DNA of 14,594 nt. It comes from a bacterium (GTDB lineage: Bacteria; Patescibacteriota; Minisyncoccia; Ryanbacterales; 2-02-FULL-48-12). Position numbers and translations under genes: made by a program. Of the stretch, positions 7,262-12,988 are shown in pieces. The stretch spans positions 1-14,594 of the forward strand of contig SBBS01000050.1 in the NCBI GenBank assembly GCA_005239605.1, read 5' to 3'. The notes under the pieces are model-generated. The model was given only the letters and a program-made list of their open reading frames with translations, had not been told where the DNA came from and searched no databases. The stretch's first letter is position 1; the number at the start of each line of letters is the position of its first letter.

Positions 7262-7359
7262 TTGCATTAAATATAAGAAAAAATGTTCTATATGGCCGAC
7301 AATGTACAAAATTATAAATCAAGGCCATCGGAGAACATTTTTTCTTATATTTAATGCAA
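7262..7359. terminator. Long hairpin between converging genes, possible two-way terminator or repeat
   Basis: Arms 7262-7289 and 7332-7359 are perfect inverted copies of 28 nt (TTGCATTAAATATAAG, six A, TGTTCT). Just inside them ATGGCC and GGCCAT also pair, offset by one base. The loop is about 25-42 nt. The element begins 3 nt after the WbqC stop and ends 21 nt before the stop of the converging aminotransferase gene. A two-way terminator fits the position. However, the stem is AT-rich and its T-tract is inside the stem rather than after it, so a small mobile palindrome is the alternative. Confidence 0.6.
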
Positions 7360-7380
7360 ACGCCTCTATACAGGCATGTA

Positions 7381-8490
7381 TCAACTATTCATTACCGCAT
7401 CAATCACATACGCCGCCTCTTCATCTGTCATGCCTGCGTATATTGGCAATGTTATCACGCGTGACAGCACATCTTCCGCAACGGAAAAATCCCCTTCTTT
7501 GTATCTGAATTCTTTTTTATAAACCGGCTGTAAGTGGCAAGGCGGCCAGTAGCTGCTGCCGGTGGCAACCCCCGCTTTTTTCAGACGCTCTCCCAATGCT
7601 TTGCGATGCGCGGCAGTATCAACCAAAAGCGGATATTTATAGTAACCGCATATTGATTCCGGCAGAAGTAAAAATGGTTTTAGGAAAGCATGCTCTTGAA
7701 ATATTTTGTCATATTTTTTTGCAACTGCCATACGCTTCTCAACAATTTCTGATAAACGTTTTGTTTGCACATATCCCACAAGCGCTTGCGGTTCTGAAAG
7801 CATCCAATCATTGCCAAGCCGATCCTGAATGCCGCGCGATTTGTCTTCTCCATGGAATCGAAGCGAACGCGCGATGCGTGCTAACTCGCCGTCGTTTGTG
7901 GTAATAATGCCCCCTACGCCGCCCGTGGTTATCACCTTGGTGGCAAGGCATGAAAAAATTCCAACATCTCCCCACGCCCCCGCTTTTACATCCTTGTAAG
8001 AAGAACCGTGAGCATGAGCGGCGTCTTCCATAAAAAAGAGGTTGTGTGTGCGGCATAGAGACTGAATTTCTTCAATCTGCGGCGTTATGAATCCCGCCAC
8101 ATGCACTAACACCACGCCGCGTGTTTGAGGAGTAATACGTTTTTTTACATCGTCGGCATCAAGACAAAGCGTGCGCGCATCCATATCGGCAAGAACCGGC
8201 TTTCCTCCCGCATACAAAACCGCGTTTGAAGTGGCAATAAAGGTATTTGTCGGCGTAATAACTTCTTTATCTTTCACATAAAAGTAACGATACGCAATTT
8301 CCAAAGCCGCCGTGCCGGAGCTTACGGCTATCGCGTGCTTTGTGCCAACAAACCGCGCAAACTCTTCTTCAAAAGCGGAAAGAAACTTCCCTTTTATAAA
8401 TCGCCCCGAGGAAAGTATTTCTTCCATGCCTTCCAGAATTTCCTCTGCATCTTCCGGAGGAAAATATGGTTTTGTTGTTGGAATGTTCAT
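7381..8490 (-). CDS. DegT/DnrJ/EryC1/StrS-type sugar aminotransferase
   Basis: A 369-residue PLP-dependent aminotransferase of the family that puts an amino group on keto-sugar nucleotides. Visible elements are SSGTAALEIAY (57-67), which binds the PLP phosphate, PTNTFIATSNA (80-90), EDAAHAHGSSY with D156 pairing with the PLP pyridine nitrogen, and K185 in SCLATKVITTGGVGG as the Schiff-base lysine. A late family motif appears as YWPPCHLQPVY. Length is normal. It is the last gene of a three-gene minus-strand unit, 36 nt after the epimerase stop, and a heptad repeat fills most of that gap. The natural partner is a 4,6-dehydratase giving a 4-keto sugar, and one is encoded at 4841-5845. The position aminated (C3 or C4) cannot be told. 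Confidence 0.92.
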   Translation of the reverse strand: MNIPTTKPYFPPEDAEEILEGMEEILSSGRFIKGKFLSAFEEEFARFVGTKHAIAVSSGTAALEIAYRYFYVKDKEVITPTNTFIATSNAVLYAGGKPVLADMDARTLCLDADDVKKRITPQTRGVVLVHVAGFITPQIEEIQSLCRTHNLFFMEDAAHAHGSSYKDVKAGAWGDVGIFSCLATKVITTGGVGGIITTNDGELARIARSLRFHGEDKSRGIQDRLGNDWMLSEPQALVGYVQTKRLSEIVEKRMAVAKKYDKIFQEHAFLKPFLLLPESICGYYKYPLLVDTAAHRKALGERLKKAGVATGSSYWPPCHLQPVYKKEFRYKEGDFSVAEDVLSRVITLPIYAGMTDEEAAYVIDAVMNS

Positions 8491-8496
8491 GTTTTA

Positions 8497-8528
8497 ATTT
8501 CAGATTTCAAATGTCAAATTTCAAATTT
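8497..8528. repeat. Degenerate heptad tandem repeat (ATTTCAA)
   Basis: The units are ATTTCAG, ATTTCAA, ATGTCAA, ATTTCAA and ATTT. Period (7 nt), total length (32 nt) and sequence family (RTTTCAA) match the repeat at 930-961 on its coding strand. It occupies the gap between the epimerase stop and the aminotransferase start and overlaps the first two bases of the epimerase stop triplet (8527-8529). Confidence 0.8.
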
Positions 8529-9450
8529 AATCAAACATCTCTCGCACACCTTCTTCAAACAGTACTGATGGAAAATCCGGAAGCACAGTTTGCAAACGCT
8601 TCACAGAAAGCGCACGGTCAGCGGCAGGTCGGTCATTGCTTTGTTGATAGACAACGGAAGGCGCCTTGAGACCTTTTTTCTTTGCAATATCCATAACCGT
8701 ATCAGCAATTTCCCGAATAGAACGCGAAACATTGCTGCCTACATTATATATGAGAGGAAGATTTTTTGGAGTTTCGTTTGCAAGCAGATTTTTCACCCCT
8801 GCCACCACATCCCGCAAATGTATATAATCTGCGCGCTGTAATCCATCTCTTTTTATCATGAGAGGATCACCCTTTTTTATAGCGGCTACAAAACGCGTAA
8901 TGACATTCTTGCGCTCAATGCCAAGCGGGTTTTTCCCGTATATATTCGCAGGTCGTAAAATTACAACCGGCGCATCTCTAAGCTCGCGTTCCGCGGCAAG
9001 TTTCAGTACGCCGTATACCGTATCTGGTTTCGGTTCCACGTCTTCCTGAAGCGGGAGTTCCCGCGGTTTGAAATTCATATACACCGCCTGTGTGGAAAAG
9101 TGAATCAACGGCGAAATTTGTAATTCTTGCACTGCACGCAAAACCGCGCGCGTTCCATAGACTATTGTTTGAAATGCCTCCCAAGGCCTCTCTATACAAA
9201 ATTTTTCGGTGGTGGGAGAAGCGGTATGAATCACGGCGTCCGCGCCCCGCAGAGTTCCCATGATCTTTTTTTCGTCGGTAATATCCCCCGCAACAAGTTC
9301 GATCATGTCGCCGAAATTCTTTTCCAAAATCGAAAAATTCTCGTCATGTCCGAATCCCACAATCCGGCGCCCCTCCGCAATAAGATTATGCGCAATCGCG
9401 CTTCCCACATATCCGCCAATACCGGTTATTACAATCTTTTGATTAGTCAT
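8527..9450 (-). CDS. NAD-dependent epimerase/dehydratase family protein (extended SDR)
   Basis: A 307-residue extended SDR acting on a sugar nucleotide, probably as epimerase or reductase. The cofactor loop is TGIGGYVGS (9-17, GxxGxxG), with VAGDIT (53-58) and VIHTAS (73-78) following as the usual second and fourth strands. The catalytic pair is Y146 and K150 in YGVLK, with FSTQAVY (118-124) supplying the Ser/Thr. LRPANIYG (165-172) and DYIHLRDVV are typical family landmarks. There is no DE dehydratase pair, unlike the gene at 4841-5845. Its start overlaps the end of the GT4 gene upstream by 8 nt (ATGACTAA), so translation is probably coupled. Substrate unknown; 4-epimerisation or reduction of a keto sugar is plausible. 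Confidence 0.88.
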   Translation of the reverse strand: MTNQKIVITGIGGYVGSAIAHNLIAEGRRIVGFGHDENFSILEKNFGDMIELVAGDITDEKKIMGTLRGADAVIHTASPTTEKFCIERPWEAFQTIVYGTRAVLRAVQELQISPLIHFSTQAVYMNFKPRELPLQEDVEPKPDTVYGVLKLAAERELRDAPVVILRPANIYGKNPLGIERKNVITRFVAAIKKGDPLMIKRDGLQRADYIHLRDVVAGVKNLLANETPKNLPLIYNVGSNVSRSIREIADTVMDIAKKKGLKAPSVVYQQSNDRPAADRALSVKRLQTVLPDFPSVLFEEGVREMFD

Positions 9451-10549
9451 GCTTTTTTATAAATTGAATGATATCCTTTGCGCGAGTTTGCCAGCTTTGG
9501 TCTAAAAAGATGCGCCGCGCCTGATTCGCTTTTTTTTGATACGCATCGTAATCACCCAAAATTGATTGTATGCCTTTTACAAGCGCTTCCGCATCGCTCG
9601 CTTTTACAAACGTAACCAGCGATTCATCTGCCACATCGCGCAACGCAGGAACGTCTGAAAACACAACCGGAACACCCGCCGCAAGAGATTCACGCGCTTT
9701 CAATGGAGACGCGTACGCGGCAATATCCGGAAACGCAGTCGAAAGCAAAACCACAATGACGTCGGATGCCGCATAATACGCGGCAACTTCCTCCGGGCGC
9801 GCACGCTCTGCAAAATGCGCGCATGAAAATCCTTTATAGGACTTAATGCGTTCTATTTCCCGCAAAACTCCTCCCACGGAAAGAAATAATACATCAGACA
9901 TCAACTCCGCAGCCGCTAAAAATGTGCTGATGTCGCGTTCCTCTGTTGGTTTCCCTATCATGGTCACCACGGGTTTATCAGGGGACAGTCCGAGTGTGCT
10001 CCGCGCGAGTTCCTTTTTTGGCATTACACGGAAAAAATTCGCGTCAAACCCGTTGCCGCGCACCAGCACATGTTCATTTGGAATCCCAAACAACTTTTGA
10101 AACACAGTTGCTTTTTTTTCGCTTGTCACCACCACCCCGCGCGCGTACCGAAACACCCGCCGGTAGATAAACGCCGGATAGCGAGCAAACGAATGGGCTT
10201 CAAAGAAAAAATTATTCCGAAATTGCGGGGATACAAAAGATAGAATGAATGCGGGCAGGGGCTCACGCACATAAAATACCGTACCCGAAGGACACTGGCG
10301 TATTATATTCAATAAACCTCGCACAGCGCGCATCATACGCAATCTCCCGCGCGAAATGCCTAATGTGCGGACAAAGAACGCGTGATGAATGCTGTTTTCA
10401 TAAAAAATAGTTTTTGCATCTCCTGCCATATCTCCCACCACAAGCGTAAAATCGCACAACCCCGAAAAAGCCTCGGACATTTTTAACACTTGCAGGCGAT
10501 TCGCAAAAGATGAAGGGTAAGTAAATGTTGTAAGATAGCAAAAATTCAT
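9443..10549 (-). CDS. GT4-type glycosyltransferase
   Basis: A 368-residue GT-B fold glycosyltransferase. The N-terminus MNFCYLTTFTYPSSFANRLQ is a typical GT4 opening strand and loop. FYVREPLPAFIL (92-103) and FFFEAHSFARYP (114-125) form the acceptor domain, VVTMIGKP opens the second Rossmann domain, and SPLKARESLAAGVPVV (281-296) followed by DVPALRDV is the donor-binding signature. The ATG at 10549 is preferred. An in-frame start at 10609 would add 20 residues unlike the family and would overlap the divergent RtcB-like gene and its promoter. It is the first gene of a unit with the epimerase and aminotransferase, and lies 39 nt from the divergent RtcB-like gene. No convincing promoter for it was found in that gap. 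Confidence 0.88.
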   Translation of the reverse strand: MNFCYLTTFTYPSSFANRLQVLKMSEAFSGLCDFTLVVGDMAGDAKTIFYENSIHHAFFVRTLGISRGRLRMMRAVRGLLNIIRQCPSGTVFYVREPLPAFILSFVSPQFRNNFFFEAHSFARYPAFIYRRVFRYARGVVVTSEKKATVFQKLFGIPNEHVLVRGNGFDANFFRVMPKKELARSTLGLSPDKPVVTMIGKPTEERDISTFLAAAELMSDVLFLSVGGVLREIERIKSYKGFSCAHFAERARPEEVAAYYAASDVIVVLLSTAFPDIAAYASPLKARESLAAGVPVVFSDVPALRDVADESLVTFVKASDAEALVKGIQSILGDYDAYQKKANQARRIFLDQSWQTRAKDIIQFIKKHD

Positions 10550-10550
10550 A

Positions 10551-10579
10551 TTGATAAAATTGAAAAATTGTTGTAGAAT
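10551..10579 (+). promoter_or_regulatory. Promoter of the first RtcB-like gene
   Basis: TTGATA (10551-10556) and TAGAAT (10574-10579) are spaced by 17 nt, each 5/6 to the housekeeping consensus. The ATG is at 10589, nine nt after the -10 box, so the leader would be about 3 nt. It fits entirely in the 39-nt gap to the divergent glycosyltransferase. Confidence 0.65.
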
Positions 10580-10588
10580 AATGCTACA

Positions 10589-12022
10589 ATGGATACGGAA
10601 AAAATTCAAAACTTTGGATGCAACCTCACCGATCCAAAATTACAGGAGGCGCTTTTTTCTATCGCCTCCCTGCCGCAAATATCGCGGCCGCTGGTATGCC
10701 TTCCCGATATTCATTTGAAAGAAAACACGGAAGCTCCGTGTTCTTTTGCGGCAGCAGCAGAAAACCACATTATTCCGGAACTCTCCGCACCTTCTGTGGG
10801 ATGCGGCATGGGCGTTATCGCAACTTCTCTTTCACGCGCCGATATAACATCTGAAAAACTGGAAATGTTTTATCAGCGCATGCAGGACCATTTGGGTCCG
10901 CGTTATGGCTTGCTGGAAAATGTGTTTTTGTGGCTCGGGCTTAAAAAACGGCCGCTTCAAAAATATGATCTTTCTAAAAACGAATTAGCAAACGTCATTG
11001 AACAGGGCGCGAAAGCCGTGCAAAAAAAATATACGTTGCCGCCTGATATTCTGCAGCATATAGAATACAATGGCGACAGTATGGACGAAGAAACCCGCCG
11101 CATGTTCCCGGCGGCGGCCATTCTTCCACGCGCCGCCTGGGCAACCGGCCGCCATGACATAGGATACGGCTTCAAAGGAAACCATTTTTTGGAAATACAA
11201 TACATTGAAACCATAACCGATGAAGCGACAGCCAGCGCGTGGGGTCTCCGCAAAGATCAGGTTATAATTATGTATCACGGCGGCGGGGGCGCTGTTTCCT
11301 ATTACATGGGGCGTTACTTTGCGAACCGGAAGAAAGACCGCAATAAATTCCGCTCGCGCGTGTTCCAAAATTTCGGAAAGTTTTTATTCCACTTCGCATC
11401 AGGGGAAGGTATCAGGCACGCGCGCGAACGCTGGCGGTATTATTTTAACCCCCGCCCGTTTGAAGCGATTCCTGCCAATACATTTGAGGGCAAACGTTTA
11501 ATGGCATCCATCAAAGCATCACTAAATTACAGTTATGCGTTTCGCCTTGCCATCGGAAAGCGTGTTCTGGATGCGCTGCAGGAAACGTTCGGTCCCGGCA
11601 CAACAGCATTCCTTTTGTGGGACAATATCCATAACTCCATTCGAGAAGAAAGAATAAACGGCAAAAATTTTATAGTGCACCGCCATACGGCAACCCGCGT
11701 GCTTGAGGAGAAACCCGTTTTAATATCCGGATTTAACAACACAAGCTCTTATATAGGAAAAGGTCTTTCCAAAGGAGAAGATATTCTTTTTTCCGCAGAC
11801 CATGGCGCGGGAGAAACCATAAAACAGCACATACTAAATAATAAATCGCAAAAGCATCCAGACAGGCACGAAACGGAAATTCATATCACTAAACCACCCT
11901 ATAAAAAAAAAGTCCCCCATATTACAAACGAGGGGCTGAATGCCGTGGTGCGGCCGCTTGAAGAAATGAACATTGTGAGCGCGGTCGCCTACACACGGCC
12001 AATCGCGGTGTTTAAGGGGTAG
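10589..12022 (+). CDS. Divergent RtcB-like protein
   Basis: A 477-residue protein matching the RNA ligase RtcB along its whole length but strongly diverged. RtcB joins RNA 3'-phosphate or cyclic phosphate ends to 5'-OH ends through a GMP-histidine intermediate. Visible matches are LPDIH (38-42, RtcB MPDVH), VGCGMG (70-75, RtcB DIGCGM), GNHFLEIQ (197-204), MYHGGGG (228-234, RtcB LHSGSRG), LNYSYAFR (312-319), NIHNSIREE (346-354), VHRHTATR (363-370, RtcB TRKGA), DHGAGE (404-409, RtcB SHGAGR) and the terminal VFKG. C72, H199, H230, H348 and the GMP-accepting H405 are present. The metal-binding Asp before C72 is Ser (S69), and the Lys of the RKGA motif is replaced. Ligase activity is therefore uncertain. 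It converges with the next gene with 1 nt between. Confidence 0.8.
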   Translation: MDTEKIQNFGCNLTDPKLQEALFSIASLPQISRPLVCLPDIHLKENTEAPCSFAAAAENHIIPELSAPSVGCGMGVIATSLSRADITSEKLEMFYQRMQDHLGPRYGLLENVFLWLGLKKRPLQKYDLSKNELANVIEQGAKAVQKKYTLPPDILQHIEYNGDSMDEETRRMFPAAAILPRAAWATGRHDIGYGFKGNHFLEIQYIETITDEATASAWGLRKDQVIIMYHGGGGAVSYYMGRYFANRKKDRNKFRSRVFQNFGKFLFHFASGEGIRHARERWRYYFNPRPFEAIPANTFEGKRLMASIKASLNYSYAFRLAIGKRVLDALQETFGPGTTAFLLWDNIHNSIREERINGKNFIVHRHTATRVLEEKPVLISGFNNTSSYIGKGLSKGEDILFSADHGAGETIKQHILNNKSQKHPDRHETEIHITKPPYKKKVPHITNEGLNAVVRPLEEMNIVSAVAYTRPIAVFKG

Positions 12023-12023
12023 A

Positions 12024-12431
12024 CTACTCCTCTACTTGCTGCAAGTAAGGTTTTTCTCTATTTTTCTTTTCAAACAACTCCCAAAGCAACTGCTCTTTAT
12101 GGGAGTTTACCTTACCAGTTGCTTCCACAAGAATAAACAAAACAATCACAAGAGTGTATAAAAAAGCTGCAAGGTAAGGAGTTTGCGTGAAAAAAAGGCA
12201 CATATGTTCTTTCCATGGCTGAGGCGGCCTCCAACTAAGTGCTAGAAAAAAACTTGCAATCACAACCCCAAAAACAATACTTTTGACAATGCCCCTACGT
12301 CTTGCCTTTCTTCTCACCTCCATCAGTGTGTCGGCATATGAAACCTCAAATTTGTTTTGCAACGCATCATAATACTCTCTAAAATGCGTGCCGCAGTGCG
12401 GACATGATTCTGGTTGATAATTAATATTCAT
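12024..12431 (-). CDS. Small Cys-motif membrane protein (B)
   Basis: Family not recognised. The 135-residue protein begins with a single zinc-knuckle-like CPHC (10-13), followed by a charged helical stretch rich in Arg and Lys (39-50). Two probable membrane helices follow (about 50-66 and 86-104) and then a Lys/Glu-rich tail. The same plan, Cys motif then linker then two helices then charged tail, is seen in the gene just upstream at 12428-12832, so the two may be ancient duplicates. Its ATG overlaps that gene's TGA by 4 nt and has AAGGA 6 nt upstream. Base composition is visibly more AT-rich than the flanking RtcB-like genes. With just two cysteines it would need a partner to complete a zinc site. 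Confidence 0.7.
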   Translation of the reverse strand: MNINYQPESCPHCGTHFREYYDALQNKFEVSYADTLMEVRRKARRRGIVKSIVFGVVIASFFLALSWRPPQPWKEHMCLFFTQTPYLAAFLYTLVIVLFILVEATGKVNSHKEQLLWELFEKKNREKPYLQQVEE

Positions 12432-12832
12432 AGAGCATCCTTTTTCAATTCAGTATTTTTATGACCATACGTCTCTCGAAACTTTTGATACGCCTGCTTC
12501 TCCTCGATATCCGCGTTTTCAAAAACAAGTAGGGCACCTACCATAGCCGCCATGATTGGTATAAAAACAGGCACAAGAAGCAAAATGACGTCCTTTTCCC
12601 ACATATGATTGGCCAACTTAAGAAAACCGCTCCACGACCAACCACCCAATCCAAAGAAAAAACATATTAGTAAAAAGTCAACCAAAACCCCAATCCACAT
12701 GCCGCGCCAATACCATTTCTTGATGCGGATCATCCCCAAATTGTGAAAGTACTGCCCCCATTCTCTGTTAAAATCCTGTCTGCACTTTTCTTCCAGACCA
12801 TCTAGACAGTGATTACATTCCGGACAATACAT
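12428..12832 (-). CDS. Small Cys-motif membrane protein (A)
   Basis: Family not recognised. The 134-residue protein opens with MYCPECNHCL, putting cysteines at 3, 6, 9 and 17, which could form a short zinc ribbon. A Trp/Tyr-rich stretch (RIKKWYWRGMW, 36-46) lies at the start of the first probable membrane helix (about 44-64). A second helix spans about 82-104, and a charged tail follows. The start is set at the ATG at 12832, which has AGGAGG 7 nt upstream. A reading from TTG at 12850 would run through that site. It is the first gene of a two-gene unit expressed from a TTGACA-type promoter in the dyad at 12869-12960. Lying between two RtcB-like genes, it may function with them, or the pair may be an insertion. 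Confidence 0.72.
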   Translation of the reverse strand: MYCPECNHCLDGLEEKCRQDFNREWGQYFHNLGMIRIKKWYWRGMWIGVLVDFLLICFFFGLGGWSWSGFLKLANHMWEKDVILLLVPVFIPIMAAMVGALLVFENADIEEKQAYQKFRETYGHKNTELKKDAL

Positions 12833-12839
12833 ACTATAT

Positions 12840-12847
12840 CCTCCTCT
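12840..12847 (-). promoter_or_regulatory. Ribosome binding site deciding the start of membrane protein A
   Basis: On the minus strand AGAGGAGG ends 7 nt before the ATG at 12832. This is the best Shine-Dalgarno match in the window, and it rules out the upstream TTG at 12850 as a likely start. Confidence 0.8.
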
Positions 12848-12868
12848 CAATTAAGTTAAAACCTTTAT

Positions 12869-12960
12869 ATGTAAGATATATACTAGCGTTGTTTATGTCA
12901 ATGGTTAGGGATAGAGTATACCCTTATCCATTTGTGTAAACAACGCTAGTATATCTTATA
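12869..12960. repeat. 92-bp imperfect dyad covering two divergent promoters
   Basis: The arms are roughly 12869-12913 and 12918-12960. The perfect core is TACTAGCGTTGTTTA at 12881-12895, inverted at 12937-12951. Similarity continues outward (TAAGATA), with a 2-nt gap, and inward (ATGG..GGG), with a 1-nt gap. The short loop is near 12914-12917. The left arm holds a good promoter for the minus-strand pair, and the right arm holds the mirrored, weaker version facing the second RtcB-like gene. It could be an operator region, a folded leader or a miniature inverted-repeat element. Confidence 0.75.
12873..12901 (-). promoter_or_regulatory. Promoter of the membrane-protein pair
   Basis: On the minus strand a perfect TTGACA (12901 to 12896) is followed after 17 nt by TATCTT (12878 to 12873, 4/6). 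The leader to the ATG at 12832 would be about 35 nt and carries the AGGAGG site. This is the only transcript here that looks conventionally led. Confidence 0.6.
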
Positions 12961-12972
12961 TTTGATACTATA

Positions 12973-12981
12973 TGTTATATT
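12973..12981 (+). promoter_or_regulatory. Extended -10 promoter of the second RtcB-like gene
   Basis: TGTTATATT gives an extended -10 (TG-N-TATATT) with the ATG 7 nt later at 12989, so the mRNA is probably leaderless. No good -35 sits at the right distance; the mirrored TTGTGT/TATCTT pair inside the dyad is a weaker alternative. Confidence 0.5.
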
Positions 12982-12988
12982 ATTTTAT

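Noticed and set aside
10550..10609. 20-residue N-terminal extension of the glycosyltransferase at 9443-10549
   Set aside because: It overlaps the divergent RtcB-like gene and its promoter, and the added residues do not look like a GT4 N-terminus.
12000..12045. Small hairpin at the junction of the first RtcB-like gene and the converging membrane gene
   Set aside because: The pairing (GTAG..CTAC) is only a few bases and lies inside coding sequence; too weak to call a terminator.
4083..12832. Recoded TGA (Gracilibacteria-type code)
   Set aside because: Many genes end naturally at TGA, including ATGA overlaps with the next start, so TGA is a stop here.
12962..12988. Upstream TTG start adding 9 residues to the second RtcB-like protein
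   Set aside because: The extra residues would be translated from the extended -10 region. The ATG at 12989 aligns with the start of the paralogue.
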